From: Candidatus Cloacimonadota bacterium
GTDB taxonomy: Bacteria > Cloacimonadota > Cloacimonadia > Cloacimonadales > TCS61
NCBI GenBank assembly: GCA_030596265.1
Contig: JAUVKM010000152.1
Location: 1-5,841, forward strand
Direction of reading: 5' to 3'
Length of the DNA: 5,841 nt
Shown: positions 1-5,805 of the stretch, piece by piece
How positions within the stretch are numbered: the first letter of the stretch is position 1
Layout: each line of letters begins with the position of its first letter
Position numbers and translations under genes: made by a program
The notes under the pieces: generated by a model
Databases searched by the model: none
What the model was told of the DNA's origin: nothing
Seen by the model: only the letters and a program-made list of their open reading frames with translations

Positions 1-137
1 GCACCAGAACACATATGGCTATTTATTTTTACAATAACATTTTCATCATTTTTTTCCAGGTGTTTTTTAACGTTTTCCAAGTCTATCGTATTGGAAATAT
101 TTCCACCGCATTCACATAAGAAAATCCCAGTTTTCAT
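1..137 (-). CDS. HdrA-like heterodisulfide reductase subunit A family protein (N-terminal fragment)
   Basis: Only the first 45 codons are present; the gene continues past the left edge. The start is the ATG at 137-135, which has an AAGGAG ribosome site upstream and no alternative in-frame start nearby. The protein begins MKTGIFLCECGGNIS and later reads INSHMCSG, with cysteines at residues 8, 10 and 43. A short beta strand, a Cys-rich CxCGxNI turn, then an MCS motif about 35 residues on, is the hallmark I know from the N-terminus of HdrA. HdrA is the FAD- and [4Fe-4S]-containing electron-bifurcating subunit of heterodisulfide reductase; in bacteria relatives pair with hydrogenase, formate dehydrogenase or ferredoxin partners. 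It lies downstream of korDABC on the same strand, separated by 270 bp with its own candidate promoter. The flavin-binding domain and C-terminal cluster motifs are outside the window, so subtype and partner are unknown. The family call rests on a short stretch. Confidence 0.6.
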   Translation of the reverse strand, partial: MKTGIFLCECGGNISNTIDLENVKKHLEKNDENVIVKINSHMCSG

Positions 138-148
138 ATTAAGAAAAA

Positions 149-154
149 CTCCTT
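149..154 (-). promoter_or_regulatory. Ribosome binding site of the HdrA-like gene
   Basis: The minus strand reads AAGGAG here, followed by an 11-nt spacer before the ATG at 137. The spacer is a little long, but no other ATG, GTG or TTG lies between in frame, so this site supports the chosen start. Confidence 0.6.
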
Positions 155-258
155 CATTTATTTTCAAAATTTTTCATCAAGTTCAAAACTTTTCTTATTG
201 CTTTTAAAACAACCCCTTTGAAATTGATTTCGGATTATCTAATAATTTTACATTTTGG

Positions 259-288
259 CTTAAAGCAAAATTAATGAGATATTGTCAA
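259..288 (-). promoter_or_regulatory. Candidate sigma-70-type promoter for the HdrA-like gene
   Basis: On the minus strand there is a perfect TTGACA (288-283), an 18-nt spacer, and TTTAAG (264-259), which matches four of six bases of TATAAT. Transcription would begin near 252 and leave a leader of about 115 nt before the ATG at 137. The weak -10 and the AT-rich background make this tentative. If real, the HdrA-like gene can be expressed independently of korDABC. Confidence 0.35.
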
Positions 289-407
289 ATTAATAATACT
301 AATTTATCCTACCCGCTAACTAATATTGATAGCATCAAATAATCAAAATTCATTTACACTAAATTTGTTATTTTTTCCTTCACAAAAAACCAAAAAACTC
401 CTGTTAA

Positions 408-962
408 TTACTCATCTTCCATAGCAAGCTTAAAACCAATTTTCAAAGCTTTTAAATTCATTTCTAAAAATTGAGATTTAACTGAATTTTTGAGGGCTTC
501 TTTCAAAGATTTTTCACTTACAACATTAGTTTTTCTCACAAGAAAACCAAGTGTCATAATATTTGTAGGTAAAATAGAACCAAACTTTTCCATAGCAATT
601 TCGGTAAATGGAAATTCATAAATTGTGGAATCCATAACAGCAACATTTTTCACAAAAGTACTATCGGCAATAAGGATTCCATTGGGTTTAAGTGCATCAC
701 TATATTTATCACAAGCCTCTTGAGAAAGAGCTAGTAGAACATCAAAATGTGTAGCTTCGGGATAATAGAATGTTGCATTACTAATTATAACATCCGCTCT
801 GGATGCACCCCCGCGCGATTCTGGACCATAACTTTGAGTTTGAGTTACACGCACCTTATCAATAACAGCAGCTCTGGCTAAAATAATCCCAGCTGTAATA
901 AGTCCTTGCCCGCCACTTCCACTAAGTCTTATTTCTGTTCTGAAGTTCTTCTTATCAGCCAT
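408..962 (-). CDS. korC: 2-oxoacid:ferredoxin oxidoreductase, gamma subunit (KorC)
   Basis: This 184-residue protein is the gamma subunit of a 2-oxoacid:ferredoxin oxidoreductase, most likely the 2-oxoglutarate enzyme. It matches the pyruvate/ketoisovalerate oxidoreductase gamma domain. The glycine-rich GSGGQG loop is at residues 15-20, followed by the family signature QSYGPESRGGASRADV at 43-58. Its length is typical for a free-standing KorC. The subunit packs against the alpha and beta chains in the cytoplasmic complex and is not itself the TPP site. The ATG at 962-960 overlaps the korB stop by one base (TAATG), and a GGGAGA ribosome site (974-969) sits 6 nt upstream inside the last korB codons, so translation is probably coupled to korB. 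There is no truncation or frameshift. Family membership is near certain; 2-oxoglutarate versus branched-chain 2-oxoacid specificity is inferred from the whole operon. Confidence 0.9.
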   Translation of the reverse strand: MADKKNFRTEIRLSGSGGQGLITAGIILARAAVIDKVRVTQTQSYGPESRGGASRADVIISNATFYYPEATHFDVLLALSQEACDKYSDALKPNGILIADSTFVKNVAVMDSTIYEFPFTEIAMEKFGSILPTNIMTLGFLVRKTNVVSEKSLKEALKNSVKSQFLEMNLKALKIGFKLAMEDE

Positions 963-1807
963 TACTTATCTCCCATTGAAGCTTGTACAGAATTTATAAG
1001 ATTCGCATATTGATCTGTATATTCAGGTTTAATTTCTTTTCGGAAAATTCCTCGTTTCAATTTACCTTCCTTTTTCTCTTCAGGAAGCTTATCAAAAACT
1101 TGTATTGGGATAATATCTTCTTTCATAGATTTCATCATGGAAGAAGCATCACCCTTTTTATTCAATTTCCCATAAATTACAGGACATGCGCTTATTACTT
1201 CGATCAAAGCAAATCCATTATGTTCTAAACCTTGCTTGATAAATGATTGAGCTTCTACGGCATGATATGCAGAAGTTCGGGCAACAAATGTTGCACCGGC
1301 TCCTAATGCCAGATCACAAATATCAAAAGTGGGATCGATATTACCATAAGGAGTTGTTGTAGCTATATCTCCTGTTGGAGTTGTTGGTGAATATTGTCCA
1401 CCTGTCATACCATAAATATTATTATTTATCAGTATTACTGTAAGATTAATATTTCTTCGAGCTGCATGAATGAAGTGATTCCCGCCAATTGCTGTTGCAT
1501 CACCATCACCTGTAACGACCATTACATCCATTCCTGGTTTGAACATTTTAATGCCAGTTGCATAAGCTATTGCCCTTCCATGTAAAGAATGAAGTGTATT
1601 AAGATCAACATAAACCGGCATTCTACTAGAACATCCAATTCCTGAAACCATTGTTGTATTGGATCTCTTCCATTCAAGTTCACCAATTGCACGGAGTATT
1701 GCACCCATTACTATTCCATTACTGCATCCGGGACACCATACGTGAGGGAATTTCTTTCTGTGTCTTAGGTATTGTCTATGTATCTGTTTCTGATGTATTT
1801 TTTGCAT
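962..1807 (-). CDS. korB: 2-oxoacid:ferredoxin oxidoreductase, beta subunit, TPP-binding (KorB)
   Basis: This 281-residue subunit carries thiamine pyrophosphate and, with KorA, catalyses the CoA-dependent oxidative decarboxylation of a 2-oxoacid, passing electrons to ferredoxin. The TPP motif is visible as GDGD at 100-103 with the closing NNN at 128-130, followed by the conserved IYGMTGGQ. Near the N-terminus is WCPGC (Cys25, Cys28); further cysteines are Cys59 (GIGCS) and Cys208 (SACP). The set is spaced much like the four cysteines that hold the [4Fe-4S] cluster in archaeal two-subunit enzymes, so a cluster next to the TPP is expected. Length is normal for KorB. The start at 1807 has an unusually strong ribosome site, AAGGAGGTGA, embedded in the last korA codons, and only one base separates the two genes. 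Family is near certain. 2-oxoglutarate is the favoured substrate; branched-chain 2-oxoacids are the alternative. Confidence 0.92.
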   Translation of the reverse strand: MQKIHQKQIHRQYLRHRKKFPHVWCPGCSNGIVMGAILRAIGELEWKRSNTTMVSGIGCSSRMPVYVDLNTLHSLHGRAIAYATGIKMFKPGMDVMVVTGDGDATAIGGNHFIHAARRNINLTVILINNNIYGMTGGQYSPTTPTGDIATTTPYGNIDPTFDICDLALGAGATFVARTSAYHAVEAQSFIKQGLEHNGFALIEVISACPVIYGKLNKKGDASSMMKSMKEDIIPIQVFDKLPEEKKEGKLKRGIFRKEIKPEYTDQYANLINSVQASMGDK

Positions 1808-1808
1808 T

Positions 1809-2984
1809 TTACTTCACCTCCTTCATTGTATCAATAATGTCTTCCGGTGTGATGAGTTGACCATTAACTTTCTGAATAGGAATTATCTTTCTGGATTTAC
1901 TTCCCTCATAATTCCATACGCTTCCCATAACTCTTTTAACTTCATTTAGTAATTGTCCTTGGTTAAGTTCAGGAACAATAATTGTTTTCACATTTTTAAA
2001 GTGTTTTTTTATTGCATCATCCGGGAAAGGCCAGATCGTGAGTGGCCGTATCAAACCGACTTTCCTTCCTGACTTACGGGCAATTATCACCGCTGTTTTT
2101 GCGGCACGAGCTGTAATACCAGCTGCAAAGATCGCTGTTCTGGCATCTTCCATATGGAAACTTTCATATTGAATAAGATCTTTTAAATTATGTGTAATTT
2201 TCTTTTTAAGTCTATTCATCATGATCCCGACTTCATCAGATCTATTTGTTGGGAAACCATAAGCATCATGAGCGAGACCTGTAACATGGAAACGGTATCC
2301 TTCGCCATAGCTGGCCATTGGATGGATATATTTAGGTTTATCCTCATAGTGTTTATACCATTCTGGTGGGATTGTTGGTTTTATTCTATTAATTATTTTT
2401 ACATTTTCTAAATCTGGAAGTTCAACCGCTTCACGCATGTGTCCCAGTACTTCATCCGAAAGAAGAACAACGCAAGTTCTATATTTTTCAGCAAGATTAA
2501 CCGCACGAATTGCAAGTTCATAAGATTCTTTTACAGAATCCGGATATAAAACTATAGCTGGTGCATCTCCATGGTTTCCCCATTTAGATTGCATAATATC
2601 ACTTTGTGAAGGCTTAGTTGGCAAACCTGTACTTGGTCCACCACGCATTACATTCACAACAACGCATGGTGTCTCAGTCATTTTAGCAAAGCCAATACCT
2701 TCTGTCATTAATGAAAAACCAGGACCACTTGTTGCAGTCATTGCTTTTGCACCGGCTAAAGATGCTCCGATCACTGAAGAAATGCTTGCGATCTCATCTT
2801 CCATTTGTATAAATTTCCCTCCCCTTTTGGGAAGTTCAATTGAACAAATTTCTGCAATTTCGGTAGAAGGAGTAATGGGATAACCACCAAAAAAATTAAC
2901 TCCGGCATCAATTGCACCACGAGCAATTGCTTCATTTCCCTGCATTAATACAATTTTATTTTTTTTCTTAATATTATCGTTCAT
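1809..2984 (-). CDS. korA: 2-oxoacid:ferredoxin oxidoreductase, alpha subunit (KorA)
   Basis: This 391-residue alpha subunit contributes the pyrimidine-binding half of the TPP site and the 2-oxoacid pocket. The N-terminal pyrimidine domain shows GGYPITPSTE (33-42), the catalytic-region glutamates in QMEDE (60-64), ATSGPGFSLM (84-93) and RGGPSTGLPTKPSQSD (114-129), all standard for KorA/VorB-type alpha chains. The middle segment around GEGYRFHVTGLAHDAYGFPTN also fits that type. The C-terminal third (from about residue 285, TAIFAAGITARAAKTAV) is the transketolase C-terminal-like domain II. Length is normal and there is no gamma-domain fusion, consistent with separate korC and korD genes. The ATG at 2984-2982 follows an AGAGGA ribosome site that overlaps the korD stop codon, 8 nt after korD. 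2-oxoglutarate is the most likely substrate given the four-gene D-A-B-C order, which I recall from methanogen korDABC; VOR cannot be excluded from motifs alone. Confidence 0.92.
   Translation of the reverse strand: MNDNIKKKNKIVLMQGNEAIARGAIDAGVNFFGGYPITPSTEIAEICSIELPKRGGKFIQMEDEIASISSVIGASLAGAKAMTATSGPGFSLMTEGIGFAKMTETPCVVVNVMRGGPSTGLPTKPSQSDIMQSKWGNHGDAPAIVLYPDSVKESYELAIRAVNLAEKYRTCVVLLSDEVLGHMREAVELPDLENVKIINRIKPTIPPEWYKHYEDKPKYIHPMASYGEGYRFHVTGLAHDAYGFPTNRSDEVGIMMNRLKKKITHNLKDLIQYESFHMEDARTAIFAAGITARAAKTAVIIARKSGRKVGLIRPLTIWPFPDDAIKKHFKNVKTIIVPELNQGQLLNEVKRVMGSVWNYEGSKSRKIIPIQKVNGQLITPEDIIDTMKEVK
1814..1823 (-). promoter_or_regulatory. Strong korB ribosome binding site inside the end of korA
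   Basis: The minus strand reads AAGGAGGTGA, an almost complete anti-16S match. It forms the Lys-Glu-Val codons near the korA C-terminus and is separated from the korB ATG by about nine bases after the GGAGG core. It suggests efficient and coupled korB translation. Confidence 0.75.
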
Positions 2985-2992
2985 ATGTTCCT

Positions 2993-3310
2993 CTATCTTT
3001 CCTTAGCACCAGTTATTGCAAAATCCGGACACAGCCTGTCGCACAGTTCACAATGCACACATTTTTCCGGAAATTTTACATAAGGTGTTCCATCTGGTTT
3101 ACTTGCCAATGTACCTGTAGGGCAAAACGACACGCATATTCCACATTTCTTACACCAATCGTGATAAATATAAACCGGAGTTTCTTTATAATCACCTTCC
3201 GATTCAACTTTATTTATCTCAACCTCCATCTTTGCGGTGGTATCATCACTACGTATGACAGTACCATCTTTGTGTCTTTCAACATCCTCAGGTTTGTGGG
3301 TTTTTGGCAT
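2993..3310 (-). CDS. korD: 2-oxoacid:ferredoxin oxidoreductase, delta (ferredoxin) subunit (KorD)
   Basis: This 105-residue protein is a 2[4Fe-4S] ferredoxin-type subunit that carries electrons from the KorAB active site to external ferredoxin. Two classical cluster motifs are present: Cys53-x2-Cys56-x2-Cys59-x3-Cys63-Pro and Cys84-x2-Cys87-x2-Cys90-x3-Cys94-Pro. The roughly 45 residues before the first motif are highly charged and end in a short beta-like VYIYHDW. This makes the protein somewhat longer than a minimal KorD. The start at 3310 is chosen because AAGGAGGT lies just upstream, four bases from its GGAGG core to the ATG. An internal Met28 has no comparable site. As the first gene of korDABC it is immediately followed by korA. 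The protein is soluble with no signal peptide. Confidence 0.9.
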   Translation of the reverse strand: MPKTHKPEDVERHKDGTVIRSDDTTAKMEVEINKVESEGDYKETPVYIYHDWCKKCGICVSFCPTGTLASKPDGTPYVKFPEKCVHCELCDRLCPDFAITGAKER

Positions 3311-3313
3311 TAC

Positions 3314-3321
3314 ACCTCCTT
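3314..3321 (-). promoter_or_regulatory. Ribosome binding site of korD, first gene of the kor operon
   Basis: The minus strand reads AAGGAGGT, a near-perfect Shine-Dalgarno, with a short four-base gap from the GGAGG core to the ATG at 3310. It settles the korD start and marks the leader end of the operon. Confidence 0.7.
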
Positions 3322-3345
3322 ATGGATATAACTGTATCATCTAGC

Positions 3346-3368
3346 ATTATAATCCATTTTTTGGATAT
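3346..3368 (-). promoter_or_regulatory. Candidate promoter of the korDABC operon
   Basis: A perfect TATAAT lies at 3351-3346 on the minus strand, placing transcription start near 3340 and leaving a leader of about 30 nt. No TTGACA-like -35 is seen at the normal distance. Instead there is a long A/T tract (about 3366-3420) that could act like an UP element. A 5-bp inverted repeat, ATCCA-TTTTT-TGGAT (3352-3366), abuts the -10 and could be an operator or chance. Confidence 0.4.
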
Positions 3369-3465
3369 TTATTTTTTTTATTAATTTGTTATTTTGGGGA
3401 ATTAAAATTCTTATTAAATTAAAACAGATGTCTTGCGAGTCCATTTTGGTATCAATTACCTCTAA

Positions 3466-5460
3466 CTATAGTTCTTTAAGCTCAAAGATCCTGTCTCTGA
3501 GTTCAGCAGCTTTCTCAAAATTTAGATTTTCCGATGCTTCATGCATTTCTTTTTCCAATAATTCTATAATGCTTTCTATAGAATCTAACTCTAAATATTC
3601 TTTGAACTTATCCCTATCTGATCTTTCATCTTTTTTACCAGATTTTTGATAACCGTCGGCAACAGTTGTTGCAATCATTATGTCGTCAATGTTTTTCTTA
3701 ATAGTTTTTGGAGTTATGTTATTATCTAAGTTAAACTGTAGTTGCTTAGCCCTTCTACGCTCTGTTTCGGAGATAGCTATCTGCATAGCTGATGATATTT
3801 TTTCAGCATAAAAAATCACTTTTCCATTGATGTTTCTGGAAGCTCTTCCGGCAGTTTGGATGAGTGATCTTGCCGAGCGTAAAAACCCAACTTTATCGGC
3901 ATCTAAAATTGCAACTAATGATACTTCGGGAAGATCAAGACCTTCACGTAATAGATTAATTCCAACCAGAACATCAAATTCATCCATTCGCAACTCCCTG
4001 ATTATTTGGGATCGCTCCATTGTTCCAATTTCGCTATGGAGATATCTGGTCCTAATTCCTGCCTTGGTTAAATATTCACTCAGATCTTCTGCCATTCTTT
4101 TAGTTAGTGTTGTTACTAATATTTTTTCTTTTTTGGCAGTTCGTTCATTGATTTGTTTTATAAGATCATCAACCTGTGTTTCTATTGGTTTAATTTCAAT
4201 GATCGGGTCTGTTAAACCAGTTGGACGGATAACCTGTTCCACAAAGACACCATCCGTTTTTTCCAGTTCATAATCCGCAGGAGTTGCAGATAAAAATATT
4301 ACCTGGTTTATCTTCTTTTCAAATTCTTCAAATTTTAATGGGCGGTTATCAAAGGCGGAAGGAAGCCGGAAACCATAATCTATCAGGTTTTTTTTTCGTG
4401 TGTAATCTCCCCCAAACATCCCGTGAATTTGGGGAATCGAAGCATGTGATTCATCAATGATCATAAGAAAATCATCGGGAAAATAATCTAACAAACAATA
4501 TGGAGGTTCCCCTCTTTTGCCACCGGTAAGATGACGAGAATAATTCTCGATACCGGAGCAGAAGCCAAGTTCATTAAGCATTTCAATATCAAAATTAACC
4601 CGTTGATTTATTCGTTGCGCTTCCACAAGTTTATTATTTTTTTCAAAATAATTTATCCTGTCTTTGAGTTCTATTTTTATCTGTTCAATAGCTGTTTTGA
4701 GAGTATCTTTAGAAATAATAAAATGATTAGCAGGATAGATAGGATACTCTTCAACTTCTTCCAGAATTCTATTATTCAAAGGATTTATACGTGATATATT
4801 TTCTATTGCATCACCATAAAATTCTATCCGAATTGAATTTTCCAGATAGGCAGGATAGATATCTACAATATCTCCCCGAACCCGAAAAGCACCACGTTCA
4901 AACGCCATATCGTTCCTACCGTAATGAATATCTATTAGTTTTTTAAGAAGTTCATCTCTATCAATTGTATCCCCAACTTTTATTCTAATGAGTGCATCAC
5001 GATAATTTTGTGGAGTTCCCAATCCATAAATACATGATACACTTGCCACGATGATCACATCTCTGCGTTCCATTAAACTCATGGTTGCACGCAATCGCAG
5101 TTTTTCGATCTGACTATTGATGTCTGAATCTTTTTCTATATACACGTCTTGTCCTGGTATGTATGCTTCCGGTTGATAATAATCGTAATAACTTATGAAG
5201 AACTCAACTGCGTTTTCCGGGAAAAGAAGTTTGAATTCACCGTATAATTGTGCTGCCAGAGTTTTATTATGAGAAATTACCAGTGTTGGTTTATTTACTT
5301 TGTTAATCACATTAGCAACTGTAAAAGTTTTACCAGAACCTGTTACACCAAGCAGTGTCTGAAATCTTTCGTTATTCTCCAAACCCTCAACCAAGGCAGA
5401 GATTGCCTGAGGTTGATCACCTCTTGGCTGATAATTTGATATTAATTTAAATTTATTCAT
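3466..5460 (-). CDS. uvrB: Excinuclease ABC subunit B (UvrB), nucleotide excision repair helicase
   Basis: This 664-residue protein is full-length UvrB. It receives damaged DNA from UvrA, verifies the lesion using ATP and recruits UvrC for incision. Visible in order are Walker A GVTGSGKT (38-45); the damage-probing beta-hairpin with Tyr91, Tyr92, Tyr94 and Tyr95 (ISYYDYYQPEAY); SCIYGLG (142-148); GFCSGIENYSRH (299-310); Walker B DESH (336-339); SAT (391-393); LLREGLDLPE (503-512); QTAGRASRN (535-543); and a C-terminal UVR domain (about 629-664) that contacts UvrC. The start gives the expected FKLISNYQPRGDQPQAI beginning, although its ribosome site is weak (GGA about ten bases upstream). One oddity is DADKVGFLRSARS at 520-532, where I expect DADKEGFLRSERS. 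It is a single gene, not obviously in an operon with kor. I saw no LexA box of the CTGT-N8-ACAG or GAAC-N4-GTTC type upstream. Confidence 0.98.
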   Translation of the reverse strand: MNKFKLISNYQPRGDQPQAISALVEGLENNERFQTLLGVTGSGKTFTVANVINKVNKPTLVISHNKTLAAQLYGEFKLLFPENAVEFFISYYDYYQPEAYIPGQDVYIEKDSDINSQIEKLRLRATMSLMERRDVIIVASVSCIYGLGTPQNYRDALIRIKVGDTIDRDELLKKLIDIHYGRNDMAFERGAFRVRGDIVDIYPAYLENSIRIEFYGDAIENISRINPLNNRILEEVEEYPIYPANHFIISKDTLKTAIEQIKIELKDRINYFEKNNKLVEAQRINQRVNFDIEMLNELGFCSGIENYSRHLTGGKRGEPPYCLLDYFPDDFLMIIDESHASIPQIHGMFGGDYTRKKNLIDYGFRLPSAFDNRPLKFEEFEKKINQVIFLSATPADYELEKTDGVFVEQVIRPTGLTDPIIEIKPIETQVDDLIKQINERTAKKEKILVTTLTKRMAEDLSEYLTKAGIRTRYLHSEIGTMERSQIIRELRMDEFDVLVGINLLREGLDLPEVSLVAILDADKVGFLRSARSLIQTAGRASRNINGKVIFYAEKISSAMQIAISETERRRAKQLQFNLDNNITPKTIKKNIDDIMIATTVADGYQKSGKKDERSDRDKFKEYLELDSIESIIELLEKEMHEASENLNFEKAAELRDRIFELKEL

Positions 5461-5488
5461 TCTATTTTATCCAAAAAAACTTGTGAAT

Positions 5489-5516
5489 AATTTAATTATC
5501 TTCTTTTAGATGGCAA
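5489..5516 (-). promoter_or_regulatory. Candidate uvrB promoter
   Basis: On the minus strand TTGCCA (5516-5511, five of six matches to TTGACA) is followed by 16 bases and TAAATT (5494-5489, four of six). The start of transcription would be near 5482, about 20 bases before the uvrB ATG. A perfect TATAAT also occurs at 5524-5519 but without a good -35. Both are weak calls in AT-rich DNA. Confidence 0.3.
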
Positions 5517-5739
5517 GAATTATATTGTGATTGATGAAGTAATTTTCTATTTTATCCTCCATTTCCCATTTTACCCTTCACATGTCATATTTCTTTTCCT
5601 CCTCCTCTCTCAAGCACTTCTGTACTTTTTTAAAATTGACACTTATTCAAAGTTTTAGCAAATTCGATTTTGTATAATATAAATTGCTTTATGGTAAATG
5701 AAATTATGATAGATAGTTGAATTAGAATTAGATGATGAA

Positions 5740-5779
5740 ATGAATACAATAACTCTTATTGAGAGGTTATTGTATTCAT
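5740..5779. repeat. Inverted repeat, 14-bp perfect arms
   Basis: ATGAATACAATAAC (5740-5753) is followed by its exact reverse complement at 5766-5779. Within the 12-base loop three more pairs (TCT with AGA) can form around a bulged G, leaving a 5-base loop. The stem is AT-rich. It is followed by ATTTT on the plus strand and by a mixed T-containing stretch on the minus strand, so it could be a weak bidirectional terminator, a protein-binding site or a mobile-element end. Confidence 0.8.
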
Positions 5780-5786
5780 ATTTTGA

Positions 5787-5805
5787 ATAACTATAGGTTA
5801 GTTAT
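5787..5805. repeat. Inverted repeat, 7-bp perfect arms
   Basis: ATAACTA (5787-5793), loop TAGGT, then TAGTTAT (5799-5805). It begins eight bases after the larger inverted repeat. The ATAAC core also occurs in the larger repeat's arms, so alternative pairings between the two are possible, for example GTTATT at 5766-5771 with AATAAC at 5786-5791. Confidence 0.6.

Larger units (their letters stand above)
138..407. other. Intergenic region between korC and the HdrA-like gene
   Basis: I find no supportable gene in these 270 AT-rich bases. They contain the promoter and ribosome site listed separately, a perfect tandem pair of the 8-mer CAAAAAAC at 383-398 just after the korC stop, and a small palindrome TTGAT-AGC-ATCAA at 326-338. 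I see no GC-rich hairpin with a T-run that would clearly end kor transcription, so read-through into the HdrA-like gene is possible. The longest small frames (for example a 14-codon one around 307-351, minus strand) lack a ribosome site. Confidence 0.6.
3311..3465. other. Intergenic region between uvrB and korD
   Basis: These 155 AT-rich bases carry the kor promoter candidate and the korD ribosome site. Just after the uvrB stop there is only a weak 4-bp hairpin, GGTA-ATTGA-TACC on the minus strand (3448-3460), without a proper T-run. I therefore see no convincing terminator for uvrB, and some read-through into kor is possible. Confidence 0.5.

Noticed and set aside
983..2411. Several plus-strand frames of 63-81 codons opposite korB and korA
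   Set aside because: They are antisense to well-supported genes, rich in Ile, Phe, Tyr and Cys as expected of shadow frames, and have no start signals.
3345..3443. 32-codon minus-strand frame between uvrB and korD (MDSQDICFNLIRILIP...)
   Set aside because: The nearest AGAGG is 13 bases away, the second half is low-complexity Lys/Asn from an A-tract, and it runs into the kor promoter.
3448..3460. uvrB terminator hairpin GGTA-ATTGA-TACC
   Set aside because: The stem has only four base pairs and no T-run follows.
3386..3649. 87-codon plus-strand frame overlapping the uvrB 3' end
   Set aside because: Serine-rich product from antisense reading of the UVR-domain codons, with no ribosome site or recognisable domain.
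3827..4273. 148-codon plus-strand frame antisense to uvrB
   Set aside because: It lies wholly inside uvrB, has no ribosome site and its translation looks like the shadow of UvrB codons.
5636..5678. Plus-strand promoter from TTGACA (5636-5641) and TATAAT (5673-5678)
   Set aside because: The two boxes are 31 bases apart, far too distant for one promoter, and neither has a good partner at 16-18 bases.
5743..5790. 16-residue plus-strand frame across the large inverted repeat (MNTITLIERLLYSYFE)
   Set aside because: No ribosome site, and the frame is explained by the inverted repeat itself.
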